Source: Ewingella allii (lineage in GTDB: Bacteria > Pseudomonadota > Gammaproteobacteria > Enterobacterales > Enterobacteriaceae). Taken from it: a stretch of 64,000 bases of DNA. The stretch spans positions 124,001-188,000 of the forward strand of contig NZ_JAWUDN010000010.1 of NCBI RefSeq assembly GCF_044430645.1, in the 5' to 3' direction. This document shows positions 7,644 through 17,102 of this stretch, in pieces. The notes beneath the pieces were generated by a model that was not told where the DNA came from, did no database searches, and saw only the letters and a list, made by a program, of their open reading frames with translations. Positions within the stretch are counted from its first letter, which is position 1, and every line of letters starts with the position of its first letter. Made by a program: the position numbers and the translations under genes.

Positions 7644-9761
7644 ATGTTGTTGGCCTTCCCTCTAAAACGCTCGGTGCTCTTGTGCGCCGTGGCGCTGACG
7701 CTTCCTGCTGCCTCATTCGCTGAAGATACCGTTGTTGTGACCGCAGCTCCGCCACAAACTGCCGACACGCCGACTCAGGGTTACAACGCGAAAACCAGTC
7801 GTACAGCAACCAAAACCGATCAGCCGATCATCACCACCGGTCAGGCTGTGTCAGTAGTGACTCGTCAGCAGATGGACGACCAGAACGCCACCACCGTTAA
7901 CGCCGCGCTGAACTATACGCCGGGCGTATTCACCAACTTCGCTGGTGGCGCGACGCGTTATGACACCATCTCTCTGCGCGGTTTCCACGGCGGCGACGTC
8001 AACAACACCTTCCTCGACGGCCTGCGTATTCTGAGCGACGGCGGCAGCTACAACTCCATTCAGGTTGACCCTTGGTTCCTTGAGCGCATCGACGTGCTGA
8101 AAGGGCCATCTTCTGCCCTCTACGGCCAGAGCATTCCGGGCGGCATCGTGATGGAAACCTCCAAGCGCCCGCAATTCACTGAAGAAGGCCACTTCCGCCT
8201 GTCAGGCGGCACGCAAAACACCAAGGGCGGCGCGTTCGATTACACCAACGCCATCAATGACCAGTGGGCTTTCCGCCTGACCGGCATGACTCGCAGCAGC
8301 GACACCCAGTACGACCACCAGCGTGAAGAGCGTTATGCGATCTCTCCACAGCTGATGTGGCAACCGGATGAAAACACCTCCCTGTTACTGCGCGCTTATC
8401 TGCAAAAAGACCCGTCCGGTGGCTATCACGCCGCCGTGCCAGCCGATGGCAGCCTGTACGGCGATCGCCTGAGCCGTGGCTTCTTCGACGGCGAATCTTC
8501 GCTGAACCAGTTCAAACGCTGGGAGCAGATTTACAGCTACGAATTCCGCCACGCGTTTAACGACGTATGGTCATTCCGCCAAAACACCAGCTACACCCAC
8601 TCCAACACCGAGTTGGATCAGGTTTATCAGGCTGGCTGGAATGCCGATCGCACCTTGATGAATCGCTACTACAGTGGCGAAACCTCCTCTCTGGACAGCG
8701 TGGCCGTGGATAACCAGTTGGAAGCGGACTTCGCGACCGGCGAGCTGGAACATAAAGTGGTGGTTGGTTTCGACTACTCCTACTTTATGAATGACCTGAA
8801 ATCTCTGGGCGCAACGGCCAGCCAATTGAACCCGTACACCGGCTACACCGGTGGTCCAAATCTGGCGTTCTACAGTGATAAAACCGGCAAAAACCGTTAT
8901 GAGCAGAATGGCACTTACATTCAGGATGATATGGCGTGGAACCAGTGGCACCTGACCCTGTCCGGCCGCTATGACCGTCTGAAAACCAAAACGGCCGCCG
9001 TGGACACCATCGGCCTGACCGACGTGACCACTGAGCGTACTGACAGCCACTTCAACAGCCGCGCTTCCCTGCTTTACGCGTTTGAAAATGGCATCTCTCC
9101 ATACGTCAGCTACAGTCAGGCGATGACCCCTTCTGCTCTGCCGGGTCCAAACAACACCCTGCTGAAACCGATGCAGAGTGAGCAATACGAAGCCGGTATC
9201 AAGTACCAGCCGGTCGGCACTTCCGACATGTATACCGCGGCGATTTATGATCTGACGCAGGACGACGTGGGCAACCGCGTGGTGGTCGGCAGCTACTATG
9301 AGCCAGCGGGTAAAATCCGTTCACAGGGCCTTGAGCTGGAAGCGAAGAAGCAAGTTACCGATCGCTTTAACGTGATGGCAGGTTACACCTACAACAAAGT
9401 GCGCTTTGACGATTCAACCACTAACGACGGCAACACACCTTACGTGACGCCAAAACAGATGGCTTCTATCTGGGGCCAGTACAATACGCCGGTCGGTGTG
9501 GATCTGGGCGCGGGCGTGCGTTACATCGGCACTCAGTGGGCGGATAACGAAAACACCGTGCACATGCCGTCTGCCACGCTGGTTGATGCTTCCGTTCGTA
9601 TGAACCTGGCGCAGTTCAACCCGCAGCTGAAAGGCGCGTACGTGCAGTTGAATGCTAACAACCTGTTCGACAAGAAGTATGTCGCGGCCTGTTACGGCAC
9701 CAGCTACTGCTATTGGGGTCAGGAGCGCACCGTGGTCGCCACCGTGGGTTACGACTTCTAA
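7644..9761 (+). CDS. foxA: TonB-dependent ferrioxamine receptor FoxA
   Basis: This 705-residue outer-membrane receptor takes up Fe(III)-ferrioxamine with energy from TonB. A signal peptide ends near LPAASFAEDT; a TonB box follows (TVVVTA); then the plug domain (QPIITTGQAVSVVTRQQMDDQ, GFHGGDVNNTFLDGLR, IDVLKGPSSALYGQSIPGG) and a 22-strand barrel ending in GYDF with a terminal aromatic residue. By recall it matches Yersinia FoxA along its length, including the CYGTSYCYWG segment before the last strand. The ATG at 7644 is preferred, with AGGGAC upstream; a TTG two codons earlier is also open. A Fur box lies upstream. It is monocistronic, ended by the terminator at 9815. No siderophore synthesis genes are nearby, so this is probably xenosiderophore use. 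Confidence 0.88.
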   Translation: MLLAFPLKRSVLLCAVALTLPAASFAEDTVVVTAAPPQTADTPTQGYNAKTSRTATKTDQPIITTGQAVSVVTRQQMDDQNATTVNAALNYTPGVFTNFAGGATRYDTISLRGFHGGDVNNTFLDGLRILSDGGSYNSIQVDPWFLERIDVLKGPSSALYGQSIPGGIVMETSKRPQFTEEGHFRLSGGTQNTKGGAFDYTNAINDQWAFRLTGMTRSSDTQYDHQREERYAISPQLMWQPDENTSLLLRAYLQKDPSGGYHAAVPADGSLYGDRLSRGFFDGESSLNQFKRWEQIYSYEFRHAFNDVWSFRQNTSYTHSNTELDQVYQAGWNADRTLMNRYYSGETSSLDSVAVDNQLEADFATGELEHKVVVGFDYSYFMNDLKSLGATASQLNPYTGYTGGPNLAFYSDKTGKNRYEQNGTYIQDDMAWNQWHLTLSGRYDRLKTKTAAVDTIGLTDVTTERTDSHFNSRASLLYAFENGISPYVSYSQAMTPSALPGPNNTLLKPMQSEQYEAGIKYQPVGTSDMYTAAIYDLTQDDVGNRVVVGSYYEPAGKIRSQGLELEAKKQVTDRFNVMAGYTYNKVRFDDSTTNDGNTPYVTPKQMASIWGQYNTPVGVDLGAGVRYIGTQWADNENTVHMPSATLVDASVRMNLAQFNPQLKGAYVQLNANNLFDKKYVAACYGTSYCYWGQERTVVATVGYDF

Positions 9762-9814
9762 TTGCTGACTTAAAAGGGAAAACCTTCACACGTTGCCCTT
9801 GAGTACAAAAAAAC

Positions 9815-9842
9815 AAAGCCCTGAATTATCAGGGCTTTTTTA
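9815..9842. terminator. Bidirectional terminator between foxA and tetR-like gene
   Basis: The stem AAAGCCCTGA / TCAGGGCTTT with an ATTA loop has A and T runs on both sides and lies between convergent genes. Confidence 0.88.
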
Positions 9843-9862
9843 TTACTACGAATCAGGCCGGA

Positions 9863-10453
9863 TCAGTGATTAATAAGCGACAGCCGGGCCATGATGCGTT
9901 TTTTGGCAGCGGCTAAGAGGGCATCCGACTTGGCAATGTCCGGCTCACAGCGCGCCAATGACAGCGTGCCCATCAGCTCGGCGCTCAGCGCCACTGCCGC
10001 CGTTTCAGGCTCCTCCACGCCAATATCTCGCAACTGACCGACTACCATGCCACGCAGCCTGCCGATACCTTGGGAGAAGGCGGTGCGGCACGGCGGCGTC
10101 ATGCGCGGGGCTTCGGTCAGCAGTACCGCCACCGGGCAGCCCTGCGACGGGTTGTCCCGATGCCACGGAGATAGGTAGAAGTCGATATATCCCGCCAACT
10201 GTTCGCGCGGGGCCAGATCTTGGTTGTCTCTATCCCAGCGCGCCATGCTTTGGTCAAACATTTGGCCGATGGCGGCCTCAATCAGAGCCTCTTTCGAAGC
10301 GAAGTGAGCATAAAATCCGCCATGGGTTAACCCAGCCTGGCTCATCACCCCGGCTACGCTGACCTTTTCCGGACCATTAATGCGAATTGCCTTAGCCGCC
10401 TCTTTGAGGATCTGCTCGCGAATTTTCGCCTTATGTTCACTTTCGTAACGCAT
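9863..10453 (-). CDS. TetR-family transcriptional regulator
   Basis: This 196-residue protein has the TetR N-terminal HTH: IREQILKEAAKAIRINGPEKVSVAGVMSQAGLTHGGFYAHFASKEAL. The C-terminal ligand domain is of the TetR_C_33/YcdC-like type with GCPVAVLLTEAPR. The ATG at 10453 has GGGAG at normal spacing; a frame extension to 10519 would overlap the preceding gene and is less likely. It is the last gene of a unit with the HlyD-like gene and is the obvious candidate to bind the overlapping palindromes at 11660-11684 and repress both efflux genes. Confidence 0.88.
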   Translation of the reverse strand: MRYESEHKAKIREQILKEAAKAIRINGPEKVSVAGVMSQAGLTHGGFYAHFASKEALIEAAIGQMFDQSMARWDRDNQDLAPREQLAGYIDFYLSPWHRDNPSQGCPVAVLLTEAPRMTPPCRTAFSQGIGRLRGMVVGQLRDIGVEEPETAAVALSAELMGTLSLARCEPDIAKSDALLAAAKKRIMARLSLINH

Positions 10454-10515
10454 GATTAACTCCCTGATTGGTGAGACCTCTAGCCCCGATAGTCTACCGC
10501 AGCGCGCCGCGACAT

Positions 10516-11631
10516 TCACTCATGCAGGCTAACCTTGGCATCAACGGACAAGCCCGGTCGCAGCGCAGCCAGCCCCTGCTGATCACTATCGAGATGAATG
10601 CGCACCGGCACGCGCTGAACGATTTTGGTGAAGTTCCCCGTGCCCGGCTCAAACGGCAACAGCGCGAAGGTGGAACCCGACCCCGGCGCCAGACTGTCCA
10701 CCACGCCGTGTAATTTCACATCGGGAAGCGCATCGACGCTAACAGATACTTTCTGCCCCGGCTGAATATGCGCGGTTTGCGTCTCTTTAAAGTTCGCCAC
10801 CACGTACAGATCATTGAGCGGCACCAGCGTCATCAGGCGCTGCCCCGGCGTCACGTAGTCACCAGTTTGCACCTGTCGATTGCCGACCACGCCGTCAATC
10901 GCCGCCGTGATGGTGGTATGGCGCTGATCCTGCTGGGCTAAATCTAATGCCGCCTGCGCCTTCTGCAACGCGGCCTGCGCCAGTGCCAGCGATGCCTGAA
11001 TCTCAGCACGCTGGGCATGAGTCACCTGCGCCTGATTCTGCGCCACGTCCAGCATCGCGCTGGCATGGGCGGCATTCTGCTCGGCGGTCACGGCGGTGGT
11101 TTTGAAGCGTTCGGCGTCATTGCGTGAAGTCGCGCCGCTGTTGACCAGCGACTGATAACGCCGCTGCTCGTCTTGGGCGTGTTGCTGCTCGGCGAGGGAA
11201 GAACGGATGGCGGTGCGCGCGGCCTGAATTTGCGTTTGCGCCAGCTGCTCCTGCGCCTGCTGGCTGACCAGCGCGGCCTGTTGGGCCTCAACCTGCGCCC
11301 TGGCATCGGCCACGTCACCCTCCGCCGCTGCGACGCGCGCGTTGAACTCTTCACTGTCGATCACCACCAGCGGCTGCCCGGCCTTCACCCACTGGTTATG
11401 TTTCACCAGCACGTTAGAGATAAAGCCTTTGACCCTCGGCGCGACGGTGGTGGCGTCAGCACTGACGTAAGCGTCGTCGGTTGATTCTGACGACGGCGCG
11501 GCCAGTAGCCACGCAGCACCGCCCAATGCCACCGCCAGCGCAATACCGCTCACCACCCAAATGCGCGGCGAACGGCGCGATTTCTCTTTCCCCTGAATGT
11601 CCGACGCCCCGTTAACTGTTGCTTCACTCAT
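10516..11631 (-). CDS. HlyD/EmrA-like membrane fusion protein
   Basis: This 371-residue periplasmic adaptor has a single N-terminal membrane helix (WVVSGIALAVALGGAAWLL), the TDDAYVSADATTVAPRVKGFI motif of EmrA-type adaptors, a lipoyl half-motif (VLVKHNQWVKAGQPLVVID), a long Ala/Gln-rich coiled-coil hairpin from about residue 85 to 220, then the second lipoyl and beta-barrel parts (VQTGDYVTPGQRLMTLVPL, DLYVVANFKETQ). It links the MFS pump encoded divergently to an outer-membrane channel, which is not encoded here (TolC is the likely partner). The ATG at 11631 follows AGAAG. It precedes tetR by about 60 bp on the same strand. Confidence 0.88.
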   Translation of the reverse strand: MSEATVNGASDIQGKEKSRRSPRIWVVSGIALAVALGGAAWLLAAPSSESTDDAYVSADATTVAPRVKGFISNVLVKHNQWVKAGQPLVVIDSEEFNARVAAAEGDVADARAQVEAQQAALVSQQAQEQLAQTQIQAARTAIRSSLAEQQHAQDEQRRYQSLVNSGATSRNDAERFKTTAVTAEQNAAHASAMLDVAQNQAQVTHAQRAEIQASLALAQAALQKAQAALDLAQQDQRHTTITAAIDGVVGNRQVQTGDYVTPGQRLMTLVPLNDLYVVANFKETQTAHIQPGQKVSVSVDALPDVKLHGVVDSLAPGSGSTFALLPFEPGTGNFTKIVQRVPVRIHLDSDQQGLAALRPGLSVDAKVSLHE

Positions 11632-11659
11632 TTTTCTTCTCACTCATTGCATGATGGTG

Positions 11660-11684
11660 ATCATATTAATATGATGCGCATCAT
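11660..11684. promoter_or_regulatory. Two overlapping palindromes, candidate TetR operator
   Basis: ATCATATTAATATGAT (11660-11675) and ATGATGCGCATCAT (11671-11684) are each perfect palindromes and share five bases. They lie between the divergent starts of the adaptor and pump genes, where a TetR dimer could block both promoters. Confidence 0.65.
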
Positions 11685-11711
11685 ATAAACAAGTTCAAAA
11701 AGGTGTTTGAT

Positions 11712-13274
11712 ATGTCAGAAGCGACCGCTCCCTCTTCTGCCGCCCCGGCGATCGCCCCTAGCGACCTGCCCACTGCGCGCAAATTTTTAATCTTCAGCGT
11801 CATGGCTTTCGGCATGTTTTTGGCTCTGATCGACATTCAGATCGTCGCCGCCTCGCTCAATGACGTACAGGCCGGACTCTCCGCTGGCCCGGATGAAATC
11901 AGCTGGGTGCAGACCTCTTATCTGATTGCCGAACTGGTAATGATCCCCTTCTCGGCCTTTTTGACTCAGGCGCTCTCCACTCGCTGGCTCTTCAGCGCCT
12001 CGGCGGCGCTGTTTACGCTCAGCAGCATTGGCTGCGGGCTGGCGTGGAATATCGAGTCGATGATTTTCTTTCGCGCGCTGCAAGGCTTTACCGGGGGGGC
12101 GATGGTGCCGACGGTGTTCTCCACCGGCTTTGCGCTGTTTAAGGGCAAGCAGCAGGCGCTGATCCCGGCGATTTTAGGCATGGTTAGCGTGCTGGCCCCG
12201 ACGCTCGGCCCGACCGTCGGCGGCGTAGTCACCGAATGGCTCGACTGGCGCTGGATATTCTTCATCAATATTGTGCCGGGGGTGCTGGTCGCCATTGGCG
12301 CGGTGATGTTCATTCATGTCGACCAAGCCGATTTCCCGATGCTCAAACGCATCGACTGGGTGCATCTATTCTCAATGGCAATTGCGCTGGGCTGTCTGGA
12401 GTACGTGCTGGAAGAGGGGCCGCGCCAGAACTGGTTTAGCGACCCCGACATTCAAATTTCGGCCTGGTTTTCACTGGTGGCGTTTGTGCTGTTTTTGGAG
12501 CGTTCTTTCTATTCGAAAAACCCGATTGTACGCCTGACGCCCTTCCGCGACCCGACCTTTACCTTTGCCTGCGTGTTCAATCTGGTGATTGGTTTCGGTC
12601 TGTACGCCTCGACTTACCTGACGCCAGTTTTTCTTGGACGCATTCGTGATTTCAACAGCTTACAGATTGGTACCACCGTGTTTGTAGTGGGGATTGGGCA
12701 GTTCTTCAGCACCATTTTGGCCGCAAGGCTCATTGGTAAAGTAGACCGCCGCATACTGATCACCGCCGGGCTGATTGGCTTTTCAACCAGCATGTGGCTG
12801 ACCTCGCAAGTCACGCCCGAGTGGGGCGCGGATCAGTTCTTATGGCCGCAAATCGTCCGTGGGCTGTTTATCATGCTGTGCATCGTGCCGAGTGTGAATA
12901 TGGCGCTCACCGCCTTTCAGGGACCGGAGCTGCGCTACGCGTCGGGCTTATTTAACCTGATGCGCAATCTTGGCGGGGCGATTGGCATTGCGACGGTGAA
13001 TACCTGGTTGCAGGACTGGACCCGCGAACACACCGCGCACTTCGGCGACGTGTTGGGGCGTTATGGTGAAGAGGCGCAGACGGTGATCGGCGGACTGGCG
13101 ACGCGCATTGGGCAACTGACGCCGGATTCGGCTCATGCCTTGCTGATGGCGAAAAACCTGTTTGGCATCAAGGTCGCCAATGAAGCCTTCACGCTGGCTT
13201 TCAATGATGTCTTTATGCTGATGGCGTGGATGTTTTTGGCGGCTTTATTGATGGTGCCGTTTTGTCGGAAATAA
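11712..13274 (+). CDS. DHA2-family MFS multidrug efflux transporter (EmrB-like)
   Basis: This 520-residue protein has about 14 predicted membrane helices, the length and count of the drug:H+ antiporter-2 family. Motif A-like and motif C-like segments are visible: LIDIQIVAASLNDVQAGL in helix 1, WVQTSYLIAELVMIP, GFTGGAMVPTVFSTGF and LAPTLGPTVGGVVTEWLDWRWIFFIN (antiporter motif C). The ATG at 11712 follows AAGGTG; a GTG three codons upstream is the longer alternative. Expression from the shared regulatory gap with the HlyD-like adaptor indicates a tripartite drug pump controlled by the TetR protein. Substrate is unknown. Confidence 0.88.
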   Translation: MSEATAPSSAAPAIAPSDLPTARKFLIFSVMAFGMFLALIDIQIVAASLNDVQAGLSAGPDEISWVQTSYLIAELVMIPFSAFLTQALSTRWLFSASAALFTLSSIGCGLAWNIESMIFFRALQGFTGGAMVPTVFSTGFALFKGKQQALIPAILGMVSVLAPTLGPTVGGVVTEWLDWRWIFFINIVPGVLVAIGAVMFIHVDQADFPMLKRIDWVHLFSMAIALGCLEYVLEEGPRQNWFSDPDIQISAWFSLVAFVLFLERSFYSKNPIVRLTPFRDPTFTFACVFNLVIGFGLYASTYLTPVFLGRIRDFNSLQIGTTVFVVGIGQFFSTILAARLIGKVDRRILITAGLIGFSTSMWLTSQVTPEWGADQFLWPQIVRGLFIMLCIVPSVNMALTAFQGPELRYASGLFNLMRNLGGAIGIATVNTWLQDWTREHTAHFGDVLGRYGEEAQTVIGGLATRIGQLTPDSAHALLMAKNLFGIKVANEAFTLAFNDVFMLMAWMFLAALLMVPFCRK

Positions 13275-13408
13275 CGGTTTAGTGTCATGAAATGTAAAAC
13301 GTCTGTGATCCTACTTCCAAAAAATGCGATTGTTTAGGGAACTTTTCCGACATCCTGTAAAAGCTTTGGCCTGTTTGAAATAAATCCTTATAATTGGCGG
13401 CCCAGAAA

Positions 13409-13424
13409 TGTGATTGGTTACACA
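13409..13424 (+). promoter_or_regulatory. CRP-like site upstream of ldtB
   Basis: TGTGA-N6-ACACA matches the CRP consensus at nine of ten core bases and lies about 120 bp before the ldtB start. It is a single visual match. Confidence 0.35.
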
Positions 13425-13542
13425 TAAAGATTCTCGTTCAGGTCAAGTGTGTACCTACAATAGTCATCCGGTTGTTTCTGTTAACACCGGGGGAACACTT
13501 CGACAACAACTGCCTGTGTGGCATTAAGAACCAACGACAAAT

Positions 13543-14463
13543 ATGAAAATGAGCATTCGCGCTATCCTTACTATGGTTTTGGCAGTTGCTGCGTACAGCC
13601 AGTCAGCTTCGGCCGTGGTGTACCCTCTTCCTGCCAATGGCGGGCGGTTAGTCGGGGAAAACATCACCGTTACCGTTCCAGAAAACAGCAAATTACCTCT
13701 TGAGAGTTTTGCCGCACAGTATCAAATGGGCCTGAGCAACATGCTCGAAGCCAACCCTGGCGTGGACCCGTTCTTGCCAACGCCGGGCACCGTGTTGACT
13801 ATTCCACAGCAGCTGATCCTGCCAGATACCCCGCATGAAGGTATCGTGGTAAACAGTGCTGAAATGCGTCTTTACTACTATCCGAAGGGCAGCAACACCG
13901 TGGTGGTATTGCCAATCGGTATCGGTGAATTAGGCAAAGACACCCCACTGAACTGGACAACCACCATCCAGCGTAAGAAAGCCGGTCCGACTTGGACACC
14001 AACGGCGAAAATGCACGAAGAGTACGCGTCTCGCGGTGAATATCTGCCAGCCGTCTTCCCAGCAGGTCCGGACAACCCAATGGGTCTGTACGCGCTGTAC
14101 GTTGGCCGCCTGTATGCGATTCACGGGACTAATGCCAACTTCGGTATCGGCCTGCGCGTGAGCCACGGCTGTGTGCGTCTGCGCGATGCTGACATCAAAT
14201 GGCTGTTCGACAATGTGCCGCAGGACACTCGCGTTCAGTTCATCAATGAGCCGTTGAAAGCCACCGTTGAACCAAACGGTAAGCGTTACATTGAGATCCA
14301 CAACCCGCTGTCTGCTAACCAGGAAGAGTTTGACTCGCAAGAGCCACTGCCTGTTTCTCTGACTGGCAAAGTGGGCGCCGTTGCCATGGACCCAAGCGTT
14401 AACCAGAACATCGTACAACGCGCTATCGAGCTGCGTTCAGGTATGCCAACTCAGGTTAACTAA
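13543..14463 (+). CDS. ldtB: L,D-transpeptidase LdtB (YbiS), Braun lipoprotein-peptidoglycan linking
   Basis: This 306-residue periplasmic enzyme attaches the C-terminal Lys of Braun lipoprotein to meso-diaminopimelate in peptidoglycan. A signal peptide ends near SQSASA. A LysM-type segment (ENSKLPLESFAAQYQMGLSNMLEANPG) comes next, then the YkuD catalytic domain from about residue 98 with HGTNANFGIG and SHGCVRLRD, which holds the catalytic Cys and His. Length and sequence match E. coli YbiS by recall (also 306 residues). A strong terminator follows, so it is monocistronic. The 268-bp gap before it holds a CRP-like site and no recognisable gene. Confidence 0.92.
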   Translation: MKMSIRAILTMVLAVAAYSQSASAVVYPLPANGGRLVGENITVTVPENSKLPLESFAAQYQMGLSNMLEANPGVDPFLPTPGTVLTIPQQLILPDTPHEGIVVNSAEMRLYYYPKGSNTVVVLPIGIGELGKDTPLNWTTTIQRKKAGPTWTPTAKMHEEYASRGEYLPAVFPAGPDNPMGLYALYVGRLYAIHGTNANFGIGLRVSHGCVRLRDADIKWLFDNVPQDTRVQFINEPLKATVEPNGKRYIEIHNPLSANQEEFDSQEPLPVSLTGKVGAVAMDPSVNQNIVQRAIELRSGMPTQVN

Positions 14464-14484
14464 GTTTGATTGCAGACTGACTTG

Positions 14485-14514
14485 AAGCCCCTCCATGAGG
14501 GGCTTTTTTATTTT
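14485..14514 (+). terminator. Intrinsic terminator of ldtB
   Basis: The stem AAGCCCCTC / GAGGGGCTT is followed by six T, about 20 bases after the ldtB stop. Confidence 0.9.
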
Positions 14515-14532
14515 CCTCGCTAAAAATCCTTC

Positions 14533-14550
14533 ATGTCATAAAAGCGTCAC
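14533..14550 (+). promoter_or_regulatory. Pho box upstream of phoA
   Basis: ATGTCATAAAAGCGTCAC holds two 7-bp PhoB half-sites (ATGTCAT, GCGTCAC) separated by AAAA. A TATGCT -10 element follows at about 14561, as in PhoB-activated promoters. Confidence 0.75.
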
Positions 14551-14632
14551 GCCGCTGACTTATGCTCCCGTGTAACAAAGTACGACAAACTGTATCTCTT
14601 GTTTTCTGGTCTTCATTACACGGAGTTTTGTT

Positions 14633-16051
14633 ATGCACCTGCCTCTCTCTTTTGTTGCTCGTTCTGTGGTTACCGCCCTGCTTCTGACTTCTGCCAGCAG
14701 CGCCATCGCCGATGATGCCCTGACTTCACGCGCTGCGAAAGGCGATATCACCGAACAAGGCGGCGCGCGCCGTCTGACCGGCGATCAGACCGAAGCCCTG
14801 AAAGCGTCATTGACCAATAAGACGGTGAAAAACGTCATCCTGCTGATTGGTGATGGTATGGGCGATTCAGAAATCACCTCGGCGCGTAACTATGCCGAAG
14901 GCGCGGGCGGCTACTTTAAGGGCATCGATGCCCTGCCGTTAACGGGCCAATACACTCACTACTCTTTGGATAAGAAGAGCCACAAACCCGACTATGTGAC
15001 GGACTCCGCGGCCTCTGCCACGGCATGGTCTAGCGGCGTGAAGACCTATAACGGCGCGCTGGGTGTGGATGTGAATGGCAAAGATCACGTAACGATTTTG
15101 GAACTGGCGAAAGCCGCGGGTAAAGCCACCGGCAACGTCTCCACAGCCGAATTGCAAGATGCGACGCCTGCCGCGCAAATCTCCCACGTCACCTCCCGTA
15201 AGTGCTACGGCCCGGAAGAAACCAGTGAGAAATGCCCGACTAATGCGCTGGAAAACGGCGGCAAAGGTTCAATCACCGAGCAGCTGATCAAAGCACGGGC
15301 TGACGTGACCCTGGGCGGCGGCGCGAAATCATTCAATCAGTTAGCCAAAAGCGGTGATTTCGCGGGGAAATCCCTGAAGGATCAGGCGACCGCACAGGGC
15401 TATCAGTGGGTGGAAAACGCCGATGAGCTGGCAAAAATCACCCTCGCCGACCAGCAAAAACCGCTGCTAGGCCTGTTCTCGCCGGGCAATATGCCCGTGC
15501 GCTGGAATGGCCCGAAAGCCAGCTATCACGGCAATATCGACAAGCCGGCCGTCACCTGCGAAGCCAATCCACAGCGCACCAGCGACATTCCAACGCTTGC
15601 CGCAATGACCGAGAAAGCCATCGATCTGCTGAAAACGCAGGAGAAAGGCTTCTTCCTGCAAGTGGAAGGGGCGTCCATCGATAAACAAGACCACGCGGCA
15701 AACCCGTGCGGCCAGTTTGGCGAAACCGTTGATTTGGACGAAGCCGTGCAGAAAGCGCTGGAATTTGCTCGTAAAGACGGCAACACGCTGGTTATTGTGA
15801 CCGCCGACCACGCGCACTCCAGCCAGATTGTGGAGAAAGATGCCAAAGCGCCGGGGCTGACGCAGACCCTGACCACCAAAGACGGTGCGCCAATGACCAT
15901 CAGCTACGGCAACTCGGAAGAGGATTCACAAGGCCATACCGGCACTCAGCTGCGCGTCGCGGCCTACGGCCCGTTTGCGGCCAACGTGGTGGGACTGACA
16001 GATCAAACTGACCTGTTCTTCACCATGAAAGAGGCCATGGCGATTAAATAA
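14633..16051 (+). CDS. phoA: Alkaline phosphatase PhoA
   Basis: This 472-residue periplasmic metalloenzyme hydrolyses phosphomonoesters to release phosphate. A signal peptide ends near SSAIADD. Visible active-site elements are ILLIGDGMGDSEI (metal-binding Asp), VTDSAASATAWSSGVKTYNGALG (the nucleophilic Ser in DSAAS), QVEGASIDKQDHAANPC and IVTADHAHSSQIV (metal-binding Asp-His), with HTGTQL near the end. Cys residues pair as expected for disulfides. Length is very close to that of the E. coli enzyme. The Pho box upstream indicates induction by phosphate starvation through PhoB. Confidence 0.94.
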   Translation: MHLPLSFVARSVVTALLLTSASSAIADDALTSRAAKGDITEQGGARRLTGDQTEALKASLTNKTVKNVILLIGDGMGDSEITSARNYAEGAGGYFKGIDALPLTGQYTHYSLDKKSHKPDYVTDSAASATAWSSGVKTYNGALGVDVNGKDHVTILELAKAAGKATGNVSTAELQDATPAAQISHVTSRKCYGPEETSEKCPTNALENGGKGSITEQLIKARADVTLGGGAKSFNQLAKSGDFAGKSLKDQATAQGYQWVENADELAKITLADQQKPLLGLFSPGNMPVRWNGPKASYHGNIDKPAVTCEANPQRTSDIPTLAAMTEKAIDLLKTQEKGFFLQVEGASIDKQDHAANPCGQFGETVDLDEAVQKALEFARKDGNTLVIVTADHAHSSQIVEKDAKAPGLTQTLTTKDGAPMTISYGNSEEDSQGHTGTQLRVAAYGPFAANVVGLTDQTDLFFTMKEAMAIK

Positions 16052-16096
16052 GTCATTATGCCGCAAGACGTAAATCAGTCCCTCAATAAATAAGCA

Positions 16097-16133
16097 AAAG
16101 GCCGGAAAGTGCAGACTTTCCGGCCTTTGTTTT
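16097..16133. terminator. Bidirectional terminator between phoA and the fimbrial operon
   Basis: A long stem AAAGGCCGGAAAGT / ACTTTCCGGCCTTT with a GCAG loop lies between the convergent genes. Confidence 0.9.
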
Positions 16134-16143
16134 CCAACCTGAA

Positions 16144-17079
16144 TCACTCGTAAGTGATGGTGAAATTAGCGACAGCGTTAGCATCCCCCGGGGTGATTTT
16201 GTCCCCAATCTGCATATAAGCAGCCGTTAACGGGATACTAAAATTCCCTTGTTCGGTGGCCTGAGCAACAAACAGCGTTCGCTCGAACTCGATGGGCGCG
16301 CTGTGCAGTTTAAGCTGAATACCGACCCCCTGCGCGCCGCCACTGGCTAAATCAATAATGCCTTTGCCCTGCGATGAGGTCGCGGCAAGGCTGATATGCA
16401 CTTTGGCGTTGCTGTTGCATTGTAGAGGGATCTGGATATTCACCGGGGTCAGGGTAGAGCCTTTACCGTGGAAATCACTCACCTTTGCCTCTCCCATTTG
16501 CACCGGGATCCTGCTTGACCCGGTCACTTCGCACGATGCTTGCGTGATATTACCGGAGGATAAATTGTAGGTTAGCGCCGGCTCATTACTGTTGTTGATA
16601 GCGATGGAAAACAGCGGCCCGAGGGCCAGCGTACCCGGCGTAATAACCCCTGTTTTCATTAAAATAATCTCTATCTCGGGGTTATAACGAATGGCCCCGT
16701 CGCTATCCAACGTGGTCTCCCAGCGATAGCCGCCCGTTCGTACATACTCCCCACGAACTTTGACTTTAATACCCACGCCCTCGACGCCGCTGGCGTAGAT
16801 CTGATTACCATCCAGCGAACGGTAGCTGGTCTGATTCACTGAGCCACTCTCGTTGAAAGTGCCGGTAGAACAGACGCCGCTGATAGGCGTGATGTCTGCG
16901 GGGAGGACTTTGCGAGTGATCTCAGCCCCAACGGCTAAATCGCGCTGTACCGTGATACTTCCCATTTGAAAGGTGCGGTTTGCCACGCTCCCCAGAGGAG
17001 CGCAGTCGGCCAGCGCCTGCGTTGCCCCCCCTAGTGCCGCTAATAGCACCAAGCTCAAGCTGATTTTCCGTTTATTCAT
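16144..17079 (-). CDS. Fimbrial tip adhesin, two-domain (FimH-like architecture)
   Basis: This 311-residue protein ends the chaperone-usher operon. The signal peptide ends at GGATQALA and the mature N-terminus starts with DCAPLGS. An N-terminal lectin-like region of about 160 residues with its own Cys pair (DC and GVCSTG) precedes a pilin domain from about residue 180 with Cys at ASCEVTG and LQCNSNA and the terminal beta-strand TITYE. A two-domain pilin-like protein encoded last fits a tip adhesin; the receptor is unknown. The ATG at 17079 has AGGAGA upstream and lies 23 bp after the usher stop. Confidence 0.82.
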   Translation of the reverse strand: MNKRKISLSLVLLAALGGATQALADCAPLGSVANRTFQMGSITVQRDLAVGAEITRKVLPADITPISGVCSTGTFNESGSVNQTSYRSLDGNQIYASGVEGVGIKVKVRGEYVRTGGYRWETTLDSDGAIRYNPEIEIILMKTGVITPGTLALGPLFSIAINNSNEPALTYNLSSGNITQASCEVTGSSRIPVQMGEAKVSDFHGKGSTLTPVNIQIPLQCNSNAKVHISLAATSSQGKGIIDLASGGAQGVGIQLKLHSAPIEFERTLFVAQATEQGNFSIPLTAAYMQIGDKITPGDANAVANFTITYE

Positions 17080-17102
17080 GATGCATGCTCTCCTGCTGCG
17101 CC

